Origin: CBFHSF01 sp965661055
GTDB lineage: Bacteria; Bacteroidota; Bacteroidia; Flavobacteriales; Schleiferiaceae
Direction of reading: 5' to 3'
NCBI GenBank assembly: GCA_965661055.1
Contig: CBFICS010000011.1
Coordinates: forward strand, 1-64,000
DNA length: 64,000 nt
A program made the position numbers and the translations under genes. Positions within the stretch are counted from its first letter, which is position 1. Every line of letters begins with the position of its first letter. Positions 9,224 to 17,719 of this stretch are shown here, piece after piece. The notes beneath the pieces were generated by a model. It saw nothing but the letters and a program-made list of their open reading frames with translations, did no database searches and was not told the origin of the DNA.

Positions 9224-10273
9224 TTAGTCCTCTTTAAGCGGATTCCAACCTTGAGCGGTAAGCTCAATCGCTTGGTTGTCTCTTGTTATTAAATATGACT
9301 TTTCATCTTCAGTAACATGCCCTATAACCGTAAAGTTCGGGTTGCCTTTAATTTTATCGTGATCTTCTAGGGGAATGGTGAAAAGCAATTCATAATCTTC
9401 TCCTCCATTAAGAGCAACTGTGGTCGTATTCATTCTAAAATCTTCACACAAGGTATAGATAGAAGGGTCTACGGGGATTTTATTTTCATAAACACTAATT
9501 CCCTTGCCAGAAGAGTTAGCAAGGTGAAGTATTTCAGACGAAAGACCATCAGAAACATCTATCATGGAAGTAGGTAAAACTCCCAACTTATCTAAGGTCT
9601 CTATAGCGTCTTTTCTAGCTTCTGGTTTTAATTGTCTTTCTAAAACGTATTCATTGCCTTCAAGGTCAGGTTGAACATTTGGGTTTTCTAGAAATACGGT
9701 TTTTTCTCTTTCAAGAATCTGAAGTCCCATAAATGCACCGCCTAGGTCTCCAGAAACTACCACTAAGTCGTTGGGTTTCATGCCAGAGCGTTTCACGATT
9801 TTATCGGATTTTGCATGCCCAATTACCGTAATAGAAAGTATCAGTCCTGAGGTAGATGAAGTAGTGTCTCCTCCCACTAAATCTACATTGTACATGTCAC
9901 AGGCTAAGTTGAGGCCCGCGTAGATTTCTTCAACCGCCTCTAGTGAAAAGCGATTAGAAATGGCTATGGAAACTAATATTTGTGAAGGGCTGCCGTTCAT
10001 GGCATAGATGTCAGAAAAATTTACAATCGCTGCCTTGTAGCCCAAGTGTTTTAAAGGCATGTATGCCAAGTCAAAATGAACTCCTTCAACTAACATGTCT
10101 GTTGAGGTTAAGACTTTTTCGTCTTTTTTAAACGATAAAATTGCGGCATCATCTCCAACCCCCAATTCAGAAGATGGTTGCTTTAAGGTTGAAAACTGTG
10201 TGATGTGCTTTATCAGTCCAAACTCTCCAAGTTCAGAAATTGATGTCCTGTTTTGATTCTTGTCTTCTAGCAT
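9224..10273 (-). CDS. thiL: Thiamine-monophosphate kinase
   Basis: ThiL phosphorylates thiamine monophosphate to thiamine pyrophosphate with ATP, the last step of cofactor synthesis. The 349-residue protein has GDDAA (40-44), STDMLVEGVHF (57-67), the internal VGGDTTSS and the IDVSDGL segment of the AIR synthase-like fold. The frame stays open to a start at 10339, but the upstream 22 residues do not resemble the family. A TACCTTTG promoter element at 10285-10278 also lies inside that extension, so I chose ATG 10271-10273. No other thiamine gene is adjacent. Confidence 0.92.
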   Translation of the reverse strand: MLEDKNQNRTSISELGEFGLIKHITQFSTLKQPSSELGVGDDAAILSFKKDEKVLTSTDMLVEGVHFDLAYMPLKHLGYKAAIVNFSDIYAMNGSPSQILVSIAISNRFSLEAVEEIYAGLNLACDMYNVDLVGGDTTSSTSGLILSITVIGHAKSDKIVKRSGMKPNDLVVVSGDLGGAFMGLQILEREKTVFLENPNVQPDLEGNEYVLERQLKPEARKDAIETLDKLGVLPTSMIDVSDGLSSEILHLANSSGKGISVYENKIPVDPSIYTLCEDFRMNTTTVALNGGEDYELLFTIPLEDHDKIKGNPNFTVIGHVTEDEKSYLITRDNQAIELTAQGWNPLKED

Positions 10274-10277
10274 TCGG

Positions 10278-10285
10278 CAAAGGTA
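10278..10285 (-). promoter_or_regulatory. Candidate -7 element TACCTTTG of thiL
   Basis: An exact match to the Bacteroidota -7 consensus TAnnTTTG ends five bases before the chosen thiL ATG. This would put the transcription start at or next to the start codon, giving a leaderless or nearly leaderless mRNA. No matching -33 TTTG is seen. Confidence 0.45.
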
Positions 10286-10453
10286 AGGTCTTTCTTTGTT
10301 ATGACACGGAAATTGAAAAAACAATATAGGGTATTGCACACCATGGTAAACAAGTACTTAGGTGAAATGAATGTCTCCTTTTGTGATGGACAAAGATTCG
10401 CCCGAATAGGGCAAAAAAAAAGAATGAATTATTAGTCGATTTAATATTTGGGT

Positions 10454-10461
10454 TACATTTG
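10454..10461 (+). promoter_or_regulatory. Candidate -7 element TACATTTG of gdhA
   Basis: An exact TAnnTTTG match lies 45 bases before the gdhA start codon, in the 232-base region between divergent thiL and gdhA. It would leave a 5' leader of about 40 bases. A clear -33 TTTG is not visible. Confidence 0.5.
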
Positions 10462-10505
10462 TATGGTAAAAACAACGAGATCCCCCTCGATTAAAAAAAG
10501 ATAAA

Positions 10506-11864
10506 ATGGGACAGAACTTTCATGCTCAGGTAGATGCCTTCATGGATACCGTTGCAGCAAAAAATGGTCACGAGCCAGAATTTCTTCAAGCGGCTCGCGA
10601 GGTTGTTGAATCTATTATTCCTTTTGTTGAAGAAAATCCGAAGTACAAACAAGCTAAGATTTTAGATCGTATTGTTGAGCCAGAACGCGTGATTATGTTC
10701 CGTGTGCCTTGGTTAGATGACAAAGGCCAAGTACAAGTAAACCGTGGTTACCGCGTAGAGTTTAACTCTGCCATCGGACCGTACAAAGGTGGACTGAGAT
10801 TTCACCCAACGGTTAATTTATCTGTCCTTAAGTTTTTAGGATTTGAACAAATCTTTAAAAACGCTTTGACTACTCTTCCAATGGGTGGTGGTAAAGGAGG
10901 ATCTGATTTTGATCCAAAAGGAAAATCTGACAATGAAGTAATGAAGTTTTGTCAATCTTTTATGACAGAACTTTGTAAGCATATTGGGCCTAACACAGAC
11001 GTGCCTGCCGGTGATATTGGCGTTGGTGGTCGTGAAATTGGTTACATGTTTGGTCAGTACAAAAGAATTAGAAATGAATTCACTGGTGTTTTAACCGGTA
11101 AAGGTTTAAACTGGGGTGGATCATTAATTCGTCCAGAAGCTACTGGTTACGGTGTGGTTTACTTTGCACACAACATGCTAGAAGCTAACGGAGATAGCCT
11201 TAAAGGCAAAACGGTAATGGTTTCTGGTTCTGGAAACGTTGCTCAGTACGCTATTGAAAAAGTAAATGAATTAGGCGGTAAAGTAATTTCTGCTTCTGAC
11301 TCTTCAGGATTTATTTACGATAAAGACGGGATCAACTCTGAGAAGCTTGCCTTCTTGATGGAACTTAAAAACGTAAAAAGAGGTCGTATTAAAGAATACG
11401 CTGATAAGTATGGTTGTGAATTCCACGAAGGAGGTCGTCCTTGGGATCTTAATACCGCGGTTGACATTGCCTTACCATGTGCTACTCAAAACGAGTTAGA
11501 TGGAGACAACGCGAAAAACTTAATTTCTAACGGAGTAAAGATGGTTGTTGAAGGGGCTAATATGCCTTCTACTCCAGAAGCTGTTGAAGCCTTAGCTGCC
11601 GCTAAAGTTTTCTTTGCTCCTGGTAAAGCTTCTAACGCTGGTGGGGTGGCTACTTCTGGATTAGAAATGAGTCAAAACTCTATGCGTTACAACTGGACTA
11701 GAGAAGAGGTTGATGCTAAACTAAAGGCGATTATGAAAGATATTCACAGCGCTTGTGTCAAGTATGGTACTGAATCTGATGGTCACATTGATTATGTTAA
11801 AGGTGCTAACATTGCTGGCTTCGTAAAAGTTGCTGATGCAATGATGGATCAAGGATTGGTTTAA
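10506..11864 (+). CDS. gdhA: NADP-specific glutamate dehydrogenase
   Basis: The enzyme interconverts 2-oxoglutarate plus ammonia and glutamate, and links nitrogen assimilation to the TCA cycle. The 452-residue length is that of the hexameric bacterial enzyme. Visible motifs are the substrate lysine in PYKGGLRFHP (K94), the catalytic lysine in PMGGGKGG (K130), the aspartate in PAGDIGVGGRE (D170) and a Rossmann glycine motif SGSGNVAQ near residue 242. The gene stands alone, with its own candidate promoter and a strong terminator, and its codon use looks like that of a highly expressed gene. NADP preference is inferred from family resemblance. Confidence 0.96.
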   Translation: MGQNFHAQVDAFMDTVAAKNGHEPEFLQAAREVVESIIPFVEENPKYKQAKILDRIVEPERVIMFRVPWLDDKGQVQVNRGYRVEFNSAIGPYKGGLRFHPTVNLSVLKFLGFEQIFKNALTTLPMGGGKGGSDFDPKGKSDNEVMKFCQSFMTELCKHIGPNTDVPAGDIGVGGREIGYMFGQYKRIRNEFTGVLTGKGLNWGGSLIRPEATGYGVVYFAHNMLEANGDSLKGKTVMVSGSGNVAQYAIEKVNELGGKVISASDSSGFIYDKDGINSEKLAFLMELKNVKRGRIKEYADKYGCEFHEGGRPWDLNTAVDIALPCATQNELDGDNAKNLISNGVKMVVEGANMPSTPEAVEALAAAKVFFAPGKASNAGGVATSGLEMSQNSMRYNWTREEVDAKLKAIMKDIHSACVKYGTESDGHIDYVKGANIAGFVKVADAMMDQGLV

Positions 11865-11884
11865 TGAATCAATTCTCATAAAAC

Positions 11885-11916
11885 AAAAGGGGGAAGCATT
11901 TGCTTCCCCCTTTTTT
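11885..11916. terminator. Bidirectional terminator between gdhA and gatC
   Basis: A perfect stem (GGGGGAAGCA/TGCTTCCCCC, extended by four A-T pairs) closes on two bases and is followed by T6. It lies between two convergent genes and can stop both. Confidence 0.9.
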
Positions 11917-11931
11917 ATTTCTGTGAGATGA

Positions 11932-12219
11932 CTATCTCATTACTTTGGGCACTTTAAAGTAGTCAGTGTTGGCGTCTGGCGCATTTCTTAACGCATCCTC
12001 ATGACTAATCTCTTGAATAACCTCGTCCTTACGCAAAATATTTACCTCTTCGGTAAGGTGGGTCAATGGTTCAATGTCGCTAAGCTCTAGCTCGTTAATC
12101 TTTTCTACAAAGCCCAAGACCTTCTCCATGTCTTCAGACATTTTTACTACGGCTTCATCACTTAGTTCTAAGCGTGATAAATGAGCTAATTTTTTTATTT
12201 CGTCGTCACTAATTTTCAT
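11932..12219 (-). CDS. gatC: Asp-tRNA(Asn)/Glu-tRNA(Gln) amidotransferase subunit C
   Basis: The 95-residue protein matches GatC throughout, with KKLAHLSRLELSDE at the N-terminus, a helical middle and a V-L-R-x-D-E-V segment followed by ...NAPDANTDYFKVPKVM at the end. GatC is the small belt subunit of GatCAB, which amidates mischarged Glu-tRNA(Gln) or Asp-tRNA(Asn). gatA and gatB are not here, so the subunits are encoded apart. Its start overlaps the stop of the upstream acyltransferase gene by four bases. Confidence 0.93.
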   Translation of the reverse strand: MKISDDEIKKLAHLSRLELSDEAVVKMSEDMEKVLGFVEKINELELSDIEPLTHLTEEVNILRKDEVIQEISHEDALRNAPDANTDYFKVPKVMR

Positions 12220-12959
12220 GGTGCCTCTTGGTATTCTTTTAAATGATTATCTAGTAATTCAAAACATTGATCTTTTAAACTATCAAGATCCTGCAAAGAT
12301 AAGTTTTTAGTTTCTATAGGAGGCAAAACTCTAGCTCTCAGAATTCCAGGGTAGCCACCTTCTGTAAAATCAGGAAAGTGCTTTCTGTTGTTCGGAAATA
12401 CAAGGGGTAAGATGGGTAAGCCATTTTCTAAGGCTAATTTAAAGGCGCCCATTTTAAATGGACCTAGTCTTATAGGGTCTCTGGGAATTCCTCCTTCTGG
12501 ATAAATACAAACTCCCGTGCCTTCATCAATTTTCTCTTGAGCTCTCTTTAAAACATTGCGCTTTGAGGTTATACTTTTCCTATCTACTAGAATGTTGGTC
12601 TTTTTGTAGAAATATCCGAAAATGGGCAACTTGGCTAGTTCCTTTTTACCGATAAAAACAAAACATCCGGGCACTAGAGCCAAAGTCATCATGATGTCTA
12701 TCTCAGAACTGTGGTTGGCAATAATAATAAATTGTTCGTCCTTTTTCGGCTTGTATTGCCAGTCCACTTTTTTGAAGAAACCCATGCCGAAAAGAATCAA
12801 ATCACCCCATCTCCTCATCCACTTAAAGAAGTATTTATACTGAGATTCTTTAAGAGAGGTTATAAAAATGAAAGGAAGGATTAACAAGATGCTGATAAAC
12901 ACAACAATGAAAAACCAAATGTGGTAGATTATTCCAAATCCGCGTGAAAAAATGTTCAT
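12216..12959 (-). CDS. 1-acyl-sn-glycerol-3-phosphate acyltransferase family protein (PlsC-like)
   Basis: The 247-residue protein starts with a hydrophobic segment (about 9-33). It then shows the acyltransferase motif NHSSEID, with the HX4D pair H83 and D88, followed by YPEGGIPR (153-160). These are motifs I and III of the PlsC family, which moves an acyl chain to lysophosphatidic acid at the inner membrane. Other lysophospholipid acceptors are possible. The gene precedes gatC in the same transcript with a four-base overlap. Confidence 0.88.
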   Translation of the reverse strand: MNIFSRGFGIIYHIWFFIVVFISILLILPFIFITSLKESQYKYFFKWMRRWGDLILFGMGFFKKVDWQYKPKKDEQFIIIANHSSEIDIMMTLALVPGCFVFIGKKELAKLPIFGYFYKKTNILVDRKSITSKRNVLKRAQEKIDEGTGVCIYPEGGIPRDPIRLGPFKMGAFKLALENGLPILPLVFPNNRKHFPDFTEGGYPGILRARVLPPIETKNLSLQDLDSLKDQCFELLDNHLKEYQEAP

Positions 12960-13062
12960 CAGCTATTGAGACGTTTGTTTTAACAAGTAAACCGCGAAGA
13001 TAACATCCTTGTCGTTTCATCCTTATTTTGATTCTAATATATCTAAAAAATAAATTTAAAGG

Positions 13063-13734
13063 ATGCATATTTGCAGTATGCATGTTCCGGGTAAATACAT
13101 TGAGGTACTGGGCGAAAAGATTTATTTGCATCCTGATAAAGCGATTTATTTGCCTGACTATAAATTGCTGGTTGTAGCCGATTTACACCTGGGTAAAGCC
13201 ACCCATTTTAGAAAGGCAGGTCTTCCTATTTCCACTTCCGTGGGAAGAAGTGATCTTAGTCGTTTGCAAAAATTGATTCATGACTACAATCCTCGGGAAG
13301 TTTTGTTCTTAGGTGATGTGTTTCACAGTGATTACAATTCTGAATGGGACCTTATCTCAAAATTTTGTGAAGAGAATGCCGACGTTCAGTTTTCACTGAC
13401 CTTGGGAAATCACGATGTTTTGCCGGTATCTATCTATGCTGATTTGGGTTGGAAAGTTCACGCTAAGGAGGTGACCTATGGAGCTCTTTCACTCTGCCAT
13501 GAACCTGATAAAAATTTGCCTTTTGCTATTGTCGGACATCTTCATCCGGGATATCACCTAAAAGGACGTGGTAAGCAAAAGATTCTCTTGCCTTGTTTTC
13601 ACCTGATGCCTCATCAACTTCTCATGCCTTCTTTTGGGTTCTTTACTGGTGCCGTTCCTCAAAAAATGACTAAAAAAGACATTGTGTTTGCCATTGCTGA
13701 TAATGAAGTGTTTGAGATAACTCATGCCTGTTAA
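13063..13734 (+). CDS. pdeM: Ligase-associated DNA damage response endonuclease PdeM
   Basis: This calcineurin-like phosphoesterase of 223 residues has DLHLG (40-44) followed by KATHFRKAGLPIS, GD (84-85), GNHD (115-118), H146 and GHLHPG (158-163). The DLHLGKxxxFRxxGLPIP-type signature separates PdeM from other metallophosphoesterases. It belongs with the Lhr-like helicase encoded at 5705-8125 and is thought to act on DNA ends in repair. A second ATG at 13078 (residue 6) is an equally plausible start. The gene is divergent from plsC and stands alone. Confidence 0.87.
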   Translation: MHICSMHVPGKYIEVLGEKIYLHPDKAIYLPDYKLLVVADLHLGKATHFRKAGLPISTSVGRSDLSRLQKLIHDYNPREVLFLGDVFHSDYNSEWDLISKFCEENADVQFSLTLGNHDVLPVSIYADLGWKVHAKEVTYGALSLCHEPDKNLPFAIVGHLHPGYHLKGRGKQKILLPCFHLMPHQLLMPSFGFFTGAVPQKMTKKDIVFAIADNEVFEITHAC

Positions 13735-13894
13735 TACCTCTAAATTCTTTATTAATTAGGCTTTAAGCAAGTTGATTTGAGACAGTTTCTTTTATCTAAA
13801 GAAATATTGATAATAGTTGAAAACCTGTTGGTAAATTGTGTTTATGTAAACCTTTGCCTCTTGCATTCCTTCTGATATTTATTAATTTTACGTT

Positions 13895-14935
13895 GTGGAA
13901 ATAGTTGAAAAAATAATAGCCAATTTACTCTTTGAGAAGGAGTTTGTAATCGTTCCAGGATTTGGAGCTTTTGTGTCTCATAACTTTTCTTCTGAGGTGA
14001 ATAATGCTACCTATTTATTCCGTCCACCATCAAAGAGAATTTCCTTTAGACAAGAAATAAAAGAGGGTGATGAAGCTTTAATTGCAGAAGTTTCTTCTCA
14101 GTGTAAGGTTTTGCGTTCAGAAGCCATTGCTATGATTCGTTCAGCAGTTAGCGCGTGGAAAAAAGAAATCAACCGTGGGGAAAAGTTGTTCTTACCTTCA
14201 TTGGGTAGATTTTATCGTGGAGATGAAGGATCCATTTTATTTACACCAAACTTAGAGGTGAATTACTCCAGAGAATCTTTTGGTCTTCCTATTTTTAGAA
14301 CCCCTGGTGCGTTTAAAGAAATGAATGTTACCCAATCTGTTCAAAAGGCGGTGGTTACTCATTTAAACAATCATCCAGAGGTAGTGACCAAGTCATCAAA
14401 AGACTGGAGACGCATTGCCGCTGTGGCCGTTCCCGTAGTGGGATTAATCTATTTGGGTTCTTTAAAACCTGATTTCAATATTGATACTGCAGGGTTTTTT
14501 GATTTTGATCCGCTGAAGTATTCAAGAACTATTGATCTCCCTGCAGAAGAAGAAACGCTTCCGGAAAATACTTTTGTGGCGAACCCAGAAACTATTCTAG
14601 AAAAAGAAGCCCCTAAAACCGTAGTTGAAAAGGTTTTAGACAACTCTGAAGTGTCAACCAAAGAGTTAGAGCCAAAAACTTTAGAGTTAGACAGAAAAGA
14701 TGTTGACCTTGATGCTCCTTACCATATTGTTGTGGGTAGTTTTGGCGAGCCTCAAAATGCTCGAGCTTTTGTAGAATCACTGCATGAAATTGGGTTAAAA
14801 GCCTCTGTTTTAAATGAAAACAGCAAGCTTCAAAAAGTTTCTGTTGCAGGATTTTCTACACACAAAGAAGCCACCATGGCCTTAAGGGCCTATAAATTAA
14901 AGGTAACTTCATCCGCTTGGATTTATCATAAATAG
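13895..14935 (+). CDS. HU-CCDC81 and SPOR domain-containing membrane protein
   Basis: The 346-residue protein uses a GTG start. Residues 1-58 and 59-127 fit the two bacterial HU-CCDC81 domains, with FVIVPGFGAFVS near 17-28 and LFLPSLGRFYRG at 98-109. A single membrane segment follows (about 173-190), then an acidic linker and a C-terminal SPOR domain (about 272-346, starting PYHIVVGSFG). SPOR domains bind denuded septal peptidoglycan. The topology therefore suggests a cytoplasmic HU-like part and a periplasmic peptidoglycan-binding part, perhaps a link between nucleoid and divisome. That role is inferred, not shown. Confidence 0.85.
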   Translation: MEIVEKIIANLLFEKEFVIVPGFGAFVSHNFSSEVNNATYLFRPPSKRISFRQEIKEGDEALIAEVSSQCKVLRSEAIAMIRSAVSAWKKEINRGEKLFLPSLGRFYRGDEGSILFTPNLEVNYSRESFGLPIFRTPGAFKEMNVTQSVQKAVVTHLNNHPEVVTKSSKDWRRIAAVAVPVVGLIYLGSLKPDFNIDTAGFFDFDPLKYSRTIDLPAEEETLPENTFVANPETILEKEAPKTVVEKVLDNSEVSTKELEPKTLELDRKDVDLDAPYHIVVGSFGEPQNARAFVESLHEIGLKASVLNENSKLQKVSVAGFSTHKEATMALRAYKLKVTSSAWIYHK

Positions 14936-14945
14936 CCTACTTTTG
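14917..14945 (+). promoter_or_regulatory. Candidate promoter of the thioesterase gene
   Basis: TTG (14917-14919), 18 bases, then TACTTTTG (14938-14945) matches the Bacteroidota -33/-7 arrangement. It lies inside the end of the SPOR gene and ends 16 bases before the chosen ATG. Confidence 0.5.
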
Positions 14946-14961
14946 CACAAAATTAGTGCAC

Positions 14962-15489
14962 ATGAAAGGTAAAACTCCCGCAGATTCACTGACCATAATG
15001 ACCGAAATCGTTCTTCCGAACGATACCAATAATTTGAACAATTTATTTGGTGGACAATTACTATCATGGATGGATAGATGTGCTGCCATTGCTGCGCATA
15101 GACATTGTCGTCGTCAGGTGGTTACCGCAAGTGTGAACAACGTAAGTTTTAGACAAGCCATTCCGCAGGCTAGTATTGTTACTCTAGAAGCTAAGGTTTC
15201 AAGAGCCTTTGGATCGAGTATGGAGGTGTTTGTTGACGTGTATATTGAAGATCAAACAGGTCAAGGAAATAGACCCAAAGCCAATGAAGCTATCTACACT
15301 TTTGTGGCGGTTGATCAAATAGGTAACCCCATACAAATTCCGCCTATTCACCCAGAAACTGATTTAGAAAAATCGAGATTCGAAGGTGCCTTAAGACGTC
15401 GTCAATTGGCTCTAATATTATCTGATAAAATGAAACCTGAAGAGGCTACGGAACTCAAGCAGTTGTTTTTCCCTGAAGAGAAGAAATAA
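14962..15489 (+). CDS. Acyl-CoA thioesterase (hotdog fold, YciA/ACOT type)
   Basis: The enzyme hydrolyses acyl-CoA to free acid and CoA. The 175-residue protein has the hotdog signature NLNNLFGGQLLSWMD followed by a long helix (RCAAIAAHRHC) and VTASVNNVSFRQAI, as in YciA and the BACH/ACOT enzymes. An upstream GTG (14956) is in frame, but ATG 14962 fits better with the promoter and family start. The last 35 bases overlap the end of the convergent glycosyltransferase gene. Chain-length preference cannot be read from the sequence. Confidence 0.9.
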   Translation: MKGKTPADSLTIMTEIVLPNDTNNLNNLFGGQLLSWMDRCAAIAAHRHCRRQVVTASVNNVSFRQAIPQASIVTLEAKVSRAFGSSMEVFVDVYIEDQTGQGNRPKANEAIYTFVAVDQIGNPIQIPPIHPETDLEKSRFEGALRRRQLALILSDKMKPEEATELKQLFFPEEKK

Positions 15490-16438
15490 TCTTTTCGGTA
15501 GGAATCATATCCATAAAATTCCACAACTTATATATGCCTTTGCGCGTCCCGAGTTTTGACGAGGGACGCATAAAGTGCTTTACTTCAAGGATTTCAGATC
15601 CTTCGCCGGGACGGTACGGGTACATGCCTAGTTCTGGCACTGTACCTCCCCAAAGAGAGATGATTTTCTTTTCAAAAGCGGAAGCAATATGCATCAACCC
15701 TGTGTCATGGGTGATAATGGCATCGGCAGATTTTACCAAGAAGGCACTTTGATCTAAACGGTATTTGCCGGCTGCGTTGTGTATTCTTTTTGGGTCATGA
15801 GAGGCAATCCATTCGCCCTTTTCTGCATCTTCGGGCCCTCCTAAAAGGATAACCTCTCCGGAAATTTGTGAGCAGATTTCCCAAATTTTTTCTCGGCTAC
15901 ACATTTTTCCGTCGTGCTGACCGCCGATAACAAATCCAGTGAATCCTCCCGCGAAAGCGGAATTAAAGTCTTGTTTATAATTAATGTCTGCGGTGGTTGG
16001 CAAAAAATAATCCAGCCCTTTGCCGTCGTCAATCACCCCTAGGTACTTTACCGTTTGCATGTACCTGTCTACAATATGTATGTCTGGTAACAGGTTGATT
16101 TTGAAGTTTACGAGAATGAATTTTTCAATGTTCAGCTTGGGGAAACTATGGGCGGGGATGTTGAGGTACTTTTTAACCTTGAGGGTGCGCAGGTTGTGGT
16201 GAAGGTCAATTATTTCTGTGTAACCCTCTTCTTCAAGCTCCTGGAAAGAATCGGCAACCTTGCTGTCAAAGGTAATTACCTTGTCTACATACGGATTGTT
16301 CTCTAGAATTCCGCGAAATGAACTCTTGGTTAAAACGTGTACTTGTGCTTGCGTTTGCAGCTTTAATCTGCGCAAAACTGGTGTGATGAGCACAATGTCT
16401 CCTATAGAGCTGAACCGTAAAACCAAATATTTTTTCAT
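15455..16438 (-). CDS. Glycosyltransferase family 9 (heptosyltransferase-type)
   Basis: The 327-residue protein begins with the GT9 start pattern KKYLVLRFSSIGDIVLITPVL. It carries the C-terminal donor-binding pattern ...ITHDTGLMHIASAF (about residues 245-258) and WGGTVPELGMYPY. GT9 enzymes add ADP-heptose to lipopolysaccharide core; in this phylum the sugar may differ. It is a cytoplasmic, membrane-associated enzyme. It overlaps the thioesterase gene by 35 bases at the 3' end. It lies downstream of the DUF6427 gene on the same strand with a gap of 89 bases. Confidence 0.87.
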   Translation of the reverse strand: MKKYLVLRFSSIGDIVLITPVLRRLKLQTQAQVHVLTKSSFRGILENNPYVDKVITFDSKVADSFQELEEEGYTEIIDLHHNLRTLKVKKYLNIPAHSFPKLNIEKFILVNFKINLLPDIHIVDRYMQTVKYLGVIDDGKGLDYFLPTTADINYKQDFNSAFAGGFTGFVIGGQHDGKMCSREKIWEICSQISGEVILLGGPEDAEKGEWIASHDPKRIHNAAGKYRLDQSAFLVKSADAIITHDTGLMHIASAFEKKIISLWGGTVPELGMYPYRPGEGSEILEVKHFMRPSSKLGTRKGIYKLWNFMDMIPTEKIISSLQGKTTA

Positions 16439-16527
16439 CTGTTGTTGTAGGGCGTTTTTTATTTTCCTTTTTTCTTTGTCACTTATATTTGACTATGTTT
16501 CGTGTTTCCAGGGTATGCAGAATATCC

Positions 16528-17487
16528 TTATAAATGTAACCATCCGATATTAAAAATAAGTAGTAGCCAAAGTAAAAGTTCTTTTACCCAACTTCTTCTG
16601 ATGTATTGAAAAAAGTTGGTGACCAAAATGCTCAAGGGTAAAATGGACATGAGTAAGGTGCTTTCTGCCAACGATGGGCTGATGCATGCAATAGCGATCA
16701 GGAATATGTAAAATATCCAAAAGGTATTATAGCCTTGCTTTTTATAAATCTTAGCCTTGTTTACTGCTACCATATATTCTTTGATGGCTAAGAGGGTTAA
16801 AACCCCAAGGACCGTCATTTTTATATAGAAGTCTTTGAAGGGTAGGGGCCAAATCAGTTTTTCTAGGGAAAAAAGTTGGGGTAAAAAATGGTTGAAGTGG
16901 CTAAAGTCAAAGGCCAAGTACATGATTTGAGCCAACAGTAGAATGGGGGTTGACCAACCCAATAGCATGAGCATTACATACCTAAAATCGGCACGGCCAA
17001 ATACGACCAAAACAAAATATCCTGGAACCAAGGCCCAAGATAGTTGGGGCATAAATAGGGCGCTCATGCCTAAAAAGAATCCGATGTTGAAAATCTGACC
17101 GTGAATTTTTTCAAAAGGTCCTGAGAAAACCAGCTGATAGGTTGCCAACATCAAAAAGAAGGTTGAAAACATCCATGAAATATTGGTCAAGTCGGTATAC
17201 CAAATGCCTATCATAAAGAAAAAGAGAAGGCCTAGGTATGAGTTTCGCTTTATGAGTTCCAACCTTTCGGTAACCAAAAAATTGAAAACCAACGTAAGAA
17301 TCGAAATTCCTATAGCTGTAATTATGGTGGTAGCGGTGGGTCCTAAAGAAAAGGTAACTCCCGAAAAACCAAAGGTTGCCGCACTTGAGTCAAACATTAA
17401 TCTTCTATAAAGAACCCCAGAAGCACAAATCAAAAAGAGTAAAAGATTGGTTACGGGCTTATTATTATTGAAGATTTTTACCAGCAT
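16528..17487 (-). CDS. DUF6427-like polytopic membrane protein
   Basis: The 319-residue protein is almost entirely hydrophobic, with about nine to ten membrane segments and short basic loops. Its place next to purD and a tiny DUF6341-like gene matches the neighbourhood I know for DUF6427 in Flavobacteriia. No catalytic motif is visible and the function is unknown. It is transcribed away from the small gene at 17535, with 47 bases between them, so both must be driven from that short gap. Confidence 0.65.
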   Translation of the reverse strand: MLVKIFNNNKPVTNLLLFLICASGVLYRRLMFDSSAATFGFSGVTFSLGPTATTIITAIGISILTLVFNFLVTERLELIKRNSYLGLLFFFMIGIWYTDLTNISWMFSTFFLMLATYQLVFSGPFEKIHGQIFNIGFFLGMSALFMPQLSWALVPGYFVLVVFGRADFRYVMLMLLGWSTPILLLAQIMYLAFDFSHFNHFLPQLFSLEKLIWPLPFKDFYIKMTVLGVLTLLAIKEYMVAVNKAKIYKKQGYNTFWIFYIFLIAIACISPSLAESTLLMSILPLSILVTNFFQYIRRSWVKELLLWLLLIFNIGWLHL

Positions 17488-17534
17488 AAGTGCTTTTGTC
17501 TTATTTTTGTGAATCTAAATAAAGAAAATAAATT

Positions 17535-17705
17535 ATGCCTTTAAGAAATTTCTTTGAATCACTTGGTGATTTTTTTGAAGCTACTTTTGAAATCCTTCCT
17601 GTACTAGGTAATAGTGCTAACTACTTTTTCATGGCCGTTGGCGTAGGTTACTTTATCTACTGGATGAATAAGATGGTGAAATACAACGCCGCAGGAGAAA
17701 AATAA
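17535..17705 (+). CDS. DUF6341-like small membrane protein (56 residues)
   Basis: ATG 17535-17537 opens a 56-codon frame ending TAA 17703-17705. The product starts MPLRNFFESLGDFFEA, continues with a hydrophobic stretch (about 30-45, YFFMAVGVGYFIYWM) and ends in a basic tail. The neighbours, purD on one side and a DUF6427-like gene on the other, and the single membrane segment agree with the small DUF6341 family of Flavobacteriia. Function is unknown. The stop lies 14 bases from the end of convergent purD. Confidence 0.7.
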   Translation: MPLRNFFESLGDFFEATFEILPVLGNSANYFFMAVGVGYFIYWMNKMVKYNAAGEK

Positions 17706-17719
17706 ATACCGGACTTGAC

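Noticed and set aside
10274..10339. Longer ThiL N-terminus starting at 10339
   Set aside because: The added 22 residues do not resemble ThiL and overlap the -7 element; the shorter start fits the family.
10400..10421. Hairpin GCCC-GAATA-GGGC followed by A-run upstream of gdhA
   Set aside because: The stem is only four pairs and the run is of A on the plus strand, so it is not a terminator for either divergent gene.
12850..13131. Minus-strand 93-codon frame overlapping plsC and pdeM
   Set aside because: It is a shadow in another frame of two recognised genes and spans their divergent promoter region.
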